Below the pieces are notes generated by a model. That model was not told the DNA's origin. It did not search any database and was given only the letters and a program-made list of their open reading frames with translations. The translations under genes and the position numbers were made by a program. Positions 1 through 8,687 of a stretch of 64,000 nt of DNA are shown one piece after another. The stretch comes from Antedon mediterranea (Eukaryota; Echinodermata; Crinoidea; Comatulida; Antedonidae): assembly GCF_964355755.1 (NCBI RefSeq), contig NC_092672.1:11034501-11098500 (forward strand), in the 5' to 3' direction. The first letter of the stretch is position 1. Every line of letters starts with the position of its first letter.

Positions 1-544
1 ACAAACTTATACCGTAACACCTCGAAAAGAAGTCCATGTTAGAAGCCCATGGGCTTTTAATGTGAGACTCTAGGACCAATCATGTTACGACTGAACAATC
101 TCAAATCATATGGAGCTATTAAAGCTGCATGCTAAACTCTTCACACAAACACCATCGAAGAAACCATTTTGGGAAAAGGTACTTAGCCAAATCGCATCAA
201 AAGCAATAAAGGGTCTTTCACACCTGCTTCGGCACGGATCCGGTCCGGCGACGGCAAATCCAACCGAACGTCAGTGTTTCGTTTTTACGCGGCTACGCGC
301 ATACCATATCGATTGGCGCATAGCCGCCGCGTGGAGCGTCGTGAAAACGAAACAGGCCGGAACAGGCTGGTGTGAAAGGCCCTTTTTTGGGGTGTCATTT
401 AATACTTCTTCTTTACTACTGTACAGTAGCTGGAACTTTGTTCACGATTATTTTACTTTCACCCTAAACCTATCTCTAGGCCTATAGATGGGACATTCTC
501 ATAAAATAACTCAAAAAATAAAAACGTTATTTACCTTTTTTAAG
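1..544. other. Left flank, no coding exon recognised
   Basis: This stretch lies upstream of the first visible fibrinogen-like exon. I see no exon with the expected family N-terminal sequence; the longest open frame (110-487) runs straight through a foldback element and is not credible coding sequence. It is probably intron of the fibrinogen-like gene, because the exon at 545 begins inside a domain. An upstream exon beyond position 1 is likely. Confidence 0.5.
211..382. mobile_element. Foldback/MITE-like element with terminal inverted repeats
   Basis: The left end (GGGTCTTTCACACCTG at 211) and right end (CAGGCTGGTGTGAAAGGCCC at 363-382) are imperfect inverted repeats. The inner part contains a GC-rich core, ATAGCCGCCGCGTGGAGCGT. 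A related, more degraded copy occurs at 57481-57615 with the same core. No transposase is present, so it is probably a non-autonomous DNA element. Confidence 0.6.
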
Positions 545-1933
545 CAGCACAAATGAGTTCTCATCACGTGTCTACTGCGATATGACTACTTCTGGAGGAG
601 GTTGGACGCTTGTTGCCAAGGTAACACACAACTTTGCATGGGTGTGTCCAGAGCAAAATGGCAACGCGTGTACGAGTAGTAGTTCGTCGTCCATCGATCC
701 ACGTCAATCAAACTTGTTTCATAATGTACATGAACGTGATGTTGTCGATTTCGTTGAAGAATATGGAAGGGAATCCGGAACACATCTAAGAAACTCACTT
801 ATTCGAGAGATATTTATGTCTGGTAAGCAGCTAAAGTAGAAACACGACGGGAAGCCATAGAGACAGGGGAGGGATCGGAGAGATATACTACAGGTTTCCC
901 CATTTTTCGTTTCGGGACGGTAACTTAACATGCCGTGACGGTGACGGTCTGTTTACCGTCTCTTTCGTCTACCGGTGCCGTCCCGAAACTATTAATAAAT
1001 TATTTATATACAAGTAGGTAGGCTTAATACTGTTGCTGTGCGGTAATATGTATTTACAGTATTTACCCGAAATTAGTAAATGGCGAGAGATACACAATTT
1101 GACGAAAACCTTTGTTTAAATTAATAGCGAACTTTCGTTTCGAGACAGTAATTTAAATTACCGTTTCTTTCGTCTATCGCCTGGAAATGAAATTTAAAAC
1201 CTAACGTACGGTATTTCGTTTCGTCTATTCTACACCATTACGGTACAATCTGCTTTCTGCACACAGGTCGTCGACAGATCCGATTCACGTTTATAAGCGG
1301 CAACGGATGGGAAGCATCTGATGACGCGTACGCAAGTTTCCGGCATACAGACGATACTTCATCCTTATTTGCAGATGACACTTGGGAGATGTACAGCCGA
1401 ACAAACGGCGATTTCTCGTGGAATATCATTAAACATCAGCGGGCGGAGAAATCATTCAGCGGCGACATAATTTGTTGGGGAAACACGGATGATATAAATT
1501 ATAGGTAAGCGAATGATTTCTGACGTTTTAACCATTTGATAGTAGTCCCTGTGCATACAGATTCAGTAATGTGGCGACATTTTTTCCGTAGATGATGCAA
1601 ATCAAATTTAAGTCTTGATCATGATTGAAAACCACGGATCAGAAATGACAGACATCTGAACACATGACATGTTTAAGCCTATTTAAAAACTGTGCATTTA
1701 TATGATAACACATGCTTTTTTGTAGATACTACGAGGGAGGACTGCATATGGGACTGCCAGCCGAAGATGGTAAACCATGTCATCTCCTTCAAGACACCGA
1801 AGCAATAATGTTAAAGAGCCACTATGCGACGATGGGGTCAGGTCAGCCGACATGGGCGACGAACCAGTGCGGATTACTTGGTTCAGAAATGTTTGGAGTG
1901 ATAAGTTCAAAAGTAGCAATATGGGTGCGATAA
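545..1933 (+). CDS. Fibrinogen-like (FReD/intelectin-type) domain protein, last three exons
   Basis: Three exons join in frame: 545-822, 1267-1504 and 1726-1933 (stop TAA at 1931-1933). The first could start at 548 with an alternative AG. Exon 1 encodes VYCDMTTSGGGWTLVAKV, the hallmark start of fibrinogen-related and intelectin domains. Exon 2 encodes IRFTFISGNGW and continues to an ICWGNTDD segment. Exon 3 has GLPAEDGKPCHLLQD and ends with AIWVR. Splice sites are GT-AG (donors gtaagc twice) and phases match. These proteins are usually secreted carbohydrate- or pathogen-binding lectins or matrix proteins. The C-terminal half is not typical of vertebrate fibrinogen; it resembles short invertebrate FReD-like proteins, so ligand specificity cannot be stated. 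The signal peptide and N-terminal region are not in view, so the model is 5' incomplete. Confidence 0.8.
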
Positions 1934-1944
1934 GATGCGACTTA

Positions 1945-1950
1945 AATAAA
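1945..1950 (+). terminator. Polyadenylation signal AATAAA
   Basis: AATAAA begins 12 nt after the stop codon of the fibrinogen-like gene. It is the first candidate signal, so the 3'UTR may be very short. A later signal cannot be excluded. Confidence 0.45.
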
Positions 1951-2013
1951 TTACATAATGTTTACACATTAACGCCTACCACACCACAACACTGTGCTTC
2001 ACATTGGAGAGTA

Positions 2014-2317
2014 AAACTTGGTTCCCACCTCGACGCAACGCAAGTGAATTGACCAATCATAATCGACAGTTCGGATGATCCATCACGTCTCGTGGTGGTC
2101 AAATTAAGGCCAACTCATCGTTGGACGAGGCCCGACGAAACGTCTTGACTCGTCGATGCTGTCGGACTTGAATTTTTTTTGAAAGTTTGTTTACGCCTGA
2201 AATTTTAATACATGTTTAATTCTGTCCCGATGAGAGGATTCGTCGGGCCTCTTCGTGTGACGCTGTCTGAGTTGGTCTTTACTTGCGTTGCGCTTACGTA
2301 CGTGGAAACCAAGCTTT
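2014..2317. mobile_element. MITE family A, copy 1
   Basis: The left end AACTTGGTTCCCACCTCGAC is followed by a GCAACGCAAG core; the right end is the inverted form, ACTTGCGTTGCG followed by GGAAACCAAGCTTT. Four other copies sharing the GGTTCCCAC and TTGCGTTGCGTTACG ends occur in the window (2691, 3100, 3341, 35771). No coding capacity was found. Confidence 0.7.
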
Positions 2318-2690
2318 AGGGCCAAGTGCATACCAGGCTGCTTAGTGCATACCAGACTGCTTAGTGCATACCAGGCTGATAGCATCAAGCGCTATGTGTG
2401 TACAAAATGCAGACATTCAACGCGTTGAGCATCAAGTGAGAAAGTATATTACTTTGAGTGCGTTAGCTCAAAATAACTGTGCACATTACAGCAAACTCGT
2501 TATCTTTGACGCTGTCATTGTCAGATTTGAATTAATTTAGCAATTTACTCGTCGCGACGTTTTTTTTTTTGCCTTGTTGAAAAGTTAAAAATGTCGTAAA
2601 AAAACTCAAGAATTACATTTCATTAAATGGTAAAGAATAATTGACATTTTTGTTTTAATCATGTTCTATGTGCATGGCAAGGAAATTTCT

Positions 2691-2926
2691 AAAGCGTGGT
2701 TCCCTCTAGATAGGACGCAACGTAACGACGTATTGACGCACTAGAACGCAACGCAGCGACGTATTGACGCAAAGTGCCGTATTGCGTAATCACAAGTGAG
2801 AACCGACGACGCAATAGTCCTGCAAACATCGAAGGTTTGATTTCACGCAGGCGGGGTCAAATATAATTATCAGAAGGGCATTTGCTTATGTTGCCTAGAT
2901 TGCGTCGCTAGTGGGATCCAAGCTTT
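2691..2926. mobile_element. MITE family A, copy 2
   Basis: It begins AAAGCGTGGTTCCCTCTAG and ends CGCTAGTGGGATCCAAGCTTT, an inverted pair matching family A. The inner part shares AAGTGAGAACCGACGACGCAA with the partial copy at 3100-3244. Confidence 0.65.
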
Positions 2927-3099
2927 AAGAAGTCAACATTATAATTTGTGCCCGCAGTCCGATAATGACCAGCACAGTAATATATCTACAAAGACCAACC
3001 TCGCCCCGCTCCTCCCACATACACGCAACAACACTTCAGACAATCTACAGGACAACTACCCAACCAAACCCAAGGCTATCTAGTTGTCGTGCGAAACCT

Positions 3100-3244
3100 A
3101 AAGCGTAATCACAAGTGGGAACCGACGACACAACAATGCTGCAAACATCGCAGGTTTGATTTCACGCAGGCGGAGAAAAACACGATTATTGGAAGGGCAT
3201 TTTCTTACGTTGCGTAGGTTGCGTCGCTAGTGAGAACCAAGCTT
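3100..3244. mobile_element. MITE family A, partial copy 3
   Basis: It lacks a full left arm but shares its interior (CGCAGGTTTGATTTCACGCA) and right end (GTCGCTAGTGAGAACCAAGC) with copy 2. It is likely a truncated copy. Confidence 0.6.
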
Positions 3245-3340
3245 AACTATTAAATCTAAACATCAAACCAAGCGAGCGGGTAGATGCCAGGGATAATATT
3301 CATTCCAAGTATATTTGTATTTGTCCGCTTAATTATATTT

Positions 3341-3522
3341 AAAGCTTGGTTCCCACTAGAATGTAACGCAAGGACGTAAACGCAACGCAAGCGTTTTAAC
3401 CAATGACAAGCGAAGTTATAAACAGTTAGCAATCACAAGCGAATAAGCCATCGCTTGTGATTGGTCAATTCACTTGCGTTGCGTTACGTCCTTGTGTTGC
3501 GTCACTAGTGGGAACCACGCTT
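3341..3522. mobile_element. MITE family A, copy 4
   Basis: This is the cleanest copy. The left end is AAAGCTTGGTTCCCACTAG with GTAACGCAAGGACGTAA, and the right end is TACGTCCTTGTGTTGCGTCA followed by CTAGTGGGAACCACGCTT, so nearly the whole element can fold into a hairpin. Confidence 0.7.
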
Positions 3523-4130
3523 AATTTACTTAAGTACCGTACGCACATCAAAGACAAATGCCGAAGCAATGCAACATTATACACAATGTAACAATACATA
3601 ATTTATTTCTCGTACTTCGTACGTCAATCCTCTAATGAATATCAGTTTATACCCGAAAGAAATGAAACAAATAATAATAAAACAAAATTAAAACTACGGA
3701 AGCTTAATAAGAACTAAAAGGAACGTTTAAGCTTCCGTACAAAATAGTGACATTGCAGATGTTGTCTTTTTAAAGAAAATAGTATTTACAATTTACACAA
3801 CTTCTAAACAAGATACATTATAAGGCATTATTAAGATAATACATTCAAAATAAAATGTATATATTAATGTTAGTAACTGGTTAATTGAATGTGCAGTATG
3901 GATGGTGTGGAGGAAATACAGACTTGCACAACATAATTTTAACAAATCACTAAAACCGTGGTCTTCACCGGGTTTGCAGAATCAGTATTTAGTTTTTTAT
4001 ATTAACAATTTTATGAGAAGAAAAATATCCTATATCAACAACGATGACAATGTTTTCACTGCACGAATGAAGCTAAACAGTCATAATGATTATGTGTGGG
4101 ATAGACAGAATTGATAATAAATAATTATTG

Positions 4131-4280
4131 CTCTGTCCACACTATAAAACTAGTGTCAAAAAAGTGTGATGCGCCCAAATATGGTAGTGATATACCCAAA
4201 GATGGCAGTGATATGACATCATCATGTCCATAAATAGGCACATAACATTTTGTCACAAAGTTTGATAGTGTAGACAGAGC
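4131..4280. mobile_element. MITE family B, copy 1
   Basis: The left arm is CTCTGTCCACACTATAAAAC, the right arm is TTTGATAGTGTAGACAGAGC, and the core contains CCCAAATATGGTAGTGATAT. Copies also occur at 4481, 6003 and 24101. About 150 bp, non-coding, palindromic. Confidence 0.7.
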
Positions 4281-4480
4281 TTTAGGTCATGCAGTGGTAT
4301 ATAAGTGTCAACTGACAAGAATCTAATTATCTGTTATCGTTAAATAAAAATATTATTTTCTTGATGTGAAGCGAAGTAACCAAAAAGGTTGAGAGATTTA
4401 CAAAAAATTGAAGTGGCTTTTTAATTAAATAAATTATATAATTACCAGAAAAAGGAAAAACTATAATTTTAATACGTGGT

Positions 4481-4606
4481 AAGCTCTGTCTACACTATCA
4501 AGCTGTATGTGTAAAAAAAAGTGATGTGCCTATATGTACGTACACGATGACGTCATATCACTACCATATTTGGGCACATCACACTTTTGTTTTGTCAAAC
4601 TAGTTT
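4481..4606. mobile_element. MITE family B, copy 2 (right end truncated)
   Basis: It begins AAGCTCTGTCTACACTATCA and contains an inverted core ATCACTACCATATTTGGGCA. It stops at GTCAAACTAGTTT without the usual terminal TAGTGTAGACAGAG. Confidence 0.65.
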
Positions 4607-6002
4607 GTTAGTGAATACATATAGTTTTACTGTACAAACACAGATTAAAAGTTAATATTATGCTTGTTAACATTTTTTATTTAAACTTATTTAAAAGAAA
4701 AACAATAATATTATATGGACTGGAGGTAGTAGTCCAAAATGAAAAAAAATAATATTTATTTACATTTTTTCAAATGAATGTTAAAGTTAAAAACTGGACA
4801 GGAAATATGAATAATACTTTAATAATACTGTAATATATAGTAACTAAAATGAAACAAAATAGATAATAATCAAATTCCAATATCAAATTAAATATTTGGT
4901 AAAATTACTATGGTTAAAAAAAGATAAAATAGACATGGATAAACATCTTTCAGAATTGGAAAAAATCCTGTTTCCTTATAAATTACAATTATTTAACATT
5001 ATTGCTTAAAACAAACTTTAAAGTTCACATTTAATTAACTTACATAATATAAACAAATTTCTTATTTAAAACCAAAAGGAAATATGTATGTATATTTATA
5101 CATTTTAATTTTTACTAGAAAAATAATTATTTTATAGGGCCAAACTAGTTTTGAAAGCATGTCACAGTGTTTGCATATCAACCCAAGAATTAAGATGTTT
5201 TGTCCAACTATTCCATTTAAATTTCCTGAAGATGTATTGTAATTGTATATTTCCTAAATATGAACATTTTTTAAAAAATATACAGTATTACCATAAATAT
5301 ACAGTAAAACAAAATAAAGTATAATAAATTAAATTATTATTAAATTACAAATTATTTGGGAGAAATTAAACCACAATTCATATCTTCATAGTCATGCTAC
5401 AATCAACAAATTGATTATTACAAACTAAGAGGCCTGCTAGAAGGCCAACTTTTAAATAGCATATTGGTGTATTTATAAAGTAATACATATTAGGGTTAGA
5501 AATTAATGTTCGAAAAAAAAAAATAGGGCCTACTCAATATTTATCAGGATAATTTTCTTGTAATTTTTCAATTTAATATGGTAATAATTTAACATACATT
5601 TATCTTATAGTACATAAACACTAATAAAAGTACACACTTGCATTTATGATGCAAAAAAAATGTCACAGTTTATACTAATCTGGTTCTTAATTAGAGACTA
5701 CATATGTCATTAAGTCCTTAAAATTGTTCTATTTGGAGGATCAGTATTTAGTATATTTTGGCACTACTTTAAATCAATGTATGTAGATTTTCTGTTGACA
5801 GTGTAATTATACACGTGTGAATGTGTATTTATAACTATATATACCATGATTACCTTTCTTTAGTTTCAATTCAAGATACGTACATTTAAATGAAGCACTA
5901 AATAACAAAATAAACAAAAGTAAAGAAAAGTTGTAATATTCATAAAACAATAACATAATTTTAAAAATGTAAATTCTATACAATGGCACTTGATACAGTA
6001 AA

Positions 6003-6168
6003 GCTCTGTCTACACTATCAAACTAGTTTCGACAAAAAAAGTGTGATGTTCCCAAATATGATAGTAATATAGGCCCTACCCAAATATGGTAGTGATATGA
6101 CATCATCATGTCCATATAATTGGCACATCACATTTTCTGTCACATAAAGTTTGATAGTGCAGACAGAT
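6003..6168. mobile_element. MITE family B, copy 3
   Basis: The left arm is GCTCTGTCTACACTATCAAA and the right arm is AGTTTGATAGTGCAGACAGA. The core repeats the CCCAAATATGGTAGTGATAT segment. Confidence 0.7.
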
Positions 6169-6974
6169 CTATAGAGACATGCACTGAACTCAAAATCTCA
6201 TCACATTTTGTAGTAATTAATCAGAGATTTAGTTGAAGTATGCAAACCTGAGATTCACTTCCTGATGTAATTAACATTTTTATTTACACTTACAGTACAG
6301 TATATGTATGCACATTTACACCAGCGGTGTATAAGTTGTTGACGTACTAGTCAATTTCTTTTCACTGATAATATTCCAAAAGAACAATTTGTAAACTAAA
6401 TTCCATAATTTCATCAAATTCTATTTAATAAAATATATATAGTATTATAGTAATGTAAATTAAAATTATTTACTAAAATAACTTTAACCTTTAAATTCTT
6501 TAACTCATGCAAAATTTATATTTATTAAAATTATATTACATAATTAACCATAGTTTAATATGTCATATTGCCTATACTTATTTTGTAGAACATTATCACC
6601 GAGAAATTGATTAACTAATAAATTTGTATTTCCTATATTAATATAAATGTATGTTTTATGGTTTTTACAAATAAATATAGTTTAATAGAAAAGATGTTTA
6701 TTAGTAACCATAATTAGGCCACAATTTTAAGAAATCAAGCTTATCAGGCACAGGTATAAATTTGCATTCTTTGCAACATAAAAATAAGTAATAATTCTCA
6801 CATTTCTATATTTATAAATTGATATTTTCAAACACATGTGAGCATGTGCGAGTAGAGACAACACCTAACTTTTACACGCAGGGAAAAAGATCTTAAATTC
6901 AGACTAAAGGTAATATATAGCCAACAAACTCTACTATTTTTAAAAGTTGTATACACTAACTAAAAGAAGACTGC

Positions 6975-7796
6975 ATGATGGCGACTAATAGGCCTACTAG
7001 GGCAAATACTAAATCAATTGACTTAACAAGAAAAGCTAGACCCTCCGAAAGTCTAGAAGCAGATGATCCAATCGAAGCCTCCGGCGATCGACAGGGGGAA
7101 ACTCAAACGCTCGCCGATCAACTAGGTAGGCTATCAGAACAACTTAATGGTAAACTAGATAAAGTCCTAGAAAATCAAAAAAACTACAACAAAAGGCTTA
7201 CCAAACTGGAAACAACTGTCAAAGATCTAGAAAAAAGTGTGGAATATGCGCATGATTCAACTAACAAAACGAAGGAAGAAATAAAAAAAATTGGAAATGA
7301 AATCAAGAAAATGGAGGAGTATGAAAACAAAATGGCGGCTTATCAGGATAAAATGGCGGACATGGAAAATTCAATCCTAAAACAAGAAAGATACAGTAGG
7401 AGTTTTAATCTAAGGTTTGGAGGAGTTATAGAAAATGCTACAGAAAACACCCAGGACTTATTGCAAAAAGTACTACGCGAAGAACTCGGACTCAAGGACA
7501 TCGAAATTGAAAATTGCCATCGCACCGGGAAACGCCGTTTAGATAACAAACCGAGGCATATAATAGCTAAATTTCTGTACCGTCCACAAAGAAACCAAGT
7601 CCTAAAACTAGGAAAAGTAAAATTAAAAAGTAAATCACAAAACGTATTTATTACTGAAGATTTACCTGACGCGGACATGAAGAAAAAGAGAGAATTATCT
7701 ACAATTATGGCGCAGGCATATGCCGAAAAACGTAAGCCCGTATTCAGAAATGGACAACTGTTTATCGACGGTAAGCCATACAAGCCACTAAAATAA
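6975..7796 (+). CDS. Non-LTR retrotransposon ORF1 protein (L1 ORF1p-like)
   Basis: This is an intact 273-residue frame starting MMATNRPTR. Residues about 45-140 form a long heptad-rich coiled coil with many Lys, Glu and Asn. It is followed by an RRM-like segment (ERYSRSFNLRFGGV at about 137-150, then NCHRTGKRRL) and a basic C-terminal domain containing ITEDLPDADMKKKRELS and ending FIDGKPYKPLK. This order (coiled coil, RRM, C-terminal domain) is that of LINE-1 ORF1p, a trimeric nucleic-acid chaperone that coats element RNA in the cytoplasm. The downstream reverse transcriptase at 8688-11654 is of a CR1/L2/Daphne-like type rather than L1, and about 890 bp separate the two frames, so membership of one bicistronic element is likely but not proven. 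Confidence 0.8.
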   Translation: MMATNRPTRANTKSIDLTRKARPSESLEADDPIEASGDRQGETQTLADQLGRLSEQLNGKLDKVLENQKNYNKRLTKLETTVKDLEKSVEYAHDSTNKTKEEIKKIGNEIKKMEEYENKMAAYQDKMADMENSILKQERYSRSFNLRFGGVIENATENTQDLLQKVLREELGLKDIEIENCHRTGKRRLDNKPRHIIAKFLYRPQRNQVLKLGKVKLKSKSQNVFITEDLPDADMKKKRELSTIMAQAYAEKRKPVFRNGQLFIDGKPYKPLK

Positions 7797-8687
7797 CTAT
7801 AATTAAGTCATTAAGCCAAATTATTTAATGTTCAATTGAACACAATTAATTAATGTTTATGAATTATATTTCATACCTACATTACCGCAGAGTCTATCAT
7901 TGTCTTGTAGAACGTAGACTAATTATGTGATTGTAGTAGTATTTCTACCGTTATAAATTGTAAATAAACGAAGTTTGTTTGTTTATGTCGCGCACCTGGC
8001 TGTTAGTGTTATGTTCTGGATATCTCTGTCCATTCAAACTTTAATTCATGTGACCCACGGCAGGTGTGCGACGATAGTGTTACATAATGAGAAATACCAA
8101 CAACAATTAAGTGGCTGTTGACGATGTAAGTTTCAACGTAGTTGTTTACCGGTAATTCATCGATGAGTTACTGGGTTGATCAAACTCGTAAACGTTAAAC
8201 ACATCGTTTTAATGAAACACAACACAACTAAATGTATTTAAGTTATACTATCCGTACTTTACTAGTGATGTATAATGACAAATTATAACAACATTAAGTG
8301 GCTGATGTGATTAATAAGTGAGCGCCGTTATTGAGACATCATGTTCTAGACCGTTTCAACGTAGCTGTTTACCGGCGATGTTTGACTTACCAGTGAGTAA
8401 CGATAACTTGCCATAATAATACATTCTGGACATCGGTGAGTTAGATTGATCAACATCTTTTAAGTTAACCAAATATTTAATTGGCGTCCATGATCATCAT
8501 TATTGTTTCACTGCCTGTCGTTTAGTTGTTGTTGGTATGTCATGATAAAACAATTCATATTACATTGTATATATTGTAATTTATTGTACATACTTGTTAA
8601 CTTAGGCTATATAGTGTTAACTATTCTCTGCTGTAAGCAGCTTGCTCAATTTTATTCATTTGTCATTTCCTTTTCTGTCTAATTTAA
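7797..8687 (+). other. Inter-ORF region with duplicated 5'UTR-like units
   Basis: Soon after ORF1 there is AATAAA (near 7965-7975), then a 12-bp inverted pair GTCGCGCACCTG (about 7987) and CAGGTGTGCGAC (about 8060). Two related units of about 190 bp follow. Unit 1 (about 8095-8200) and unit 2 (about 8283-8465) share AACAACA(A)TTAAGTGGCTG, GTTTCAACGTAG(T/C)TGTTTACCGG and CATCG(A/G)TGAGTTA near TTGATCAA. This resembles tandem promoter monomers at the 5' end of a LINE. Either it is an unusually long spacer, or ORF1 and ORF2 belong to adjacent insertions. Confidence 0.5.

Larger units (their letters stand above)
1951..6974. other. AT-rich intergenic region
   Basis: Between the fibrinogen-like gene and the retrotransposon ORF1 I recognise only the foldback elements listed separately and a short inverted pair around 3698-3738 (ACGGAAGCTTAA and TTAAGCTTCCGTAC). 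The short open frames at 3902-4114 and 5807-5989 have no recognisable motif and are in highly AT-rich sequence. The last few hundred bases before 6975 may be the 5'UTR of the retrotransposon; no target-site duplication was identified by eye. Confidence 0.5.

Noticed and set aside
110-487. 125-residue open frame at the left edge
   Set aside because: It runs through a foldback element (211-382) and shows no domain or splice context.
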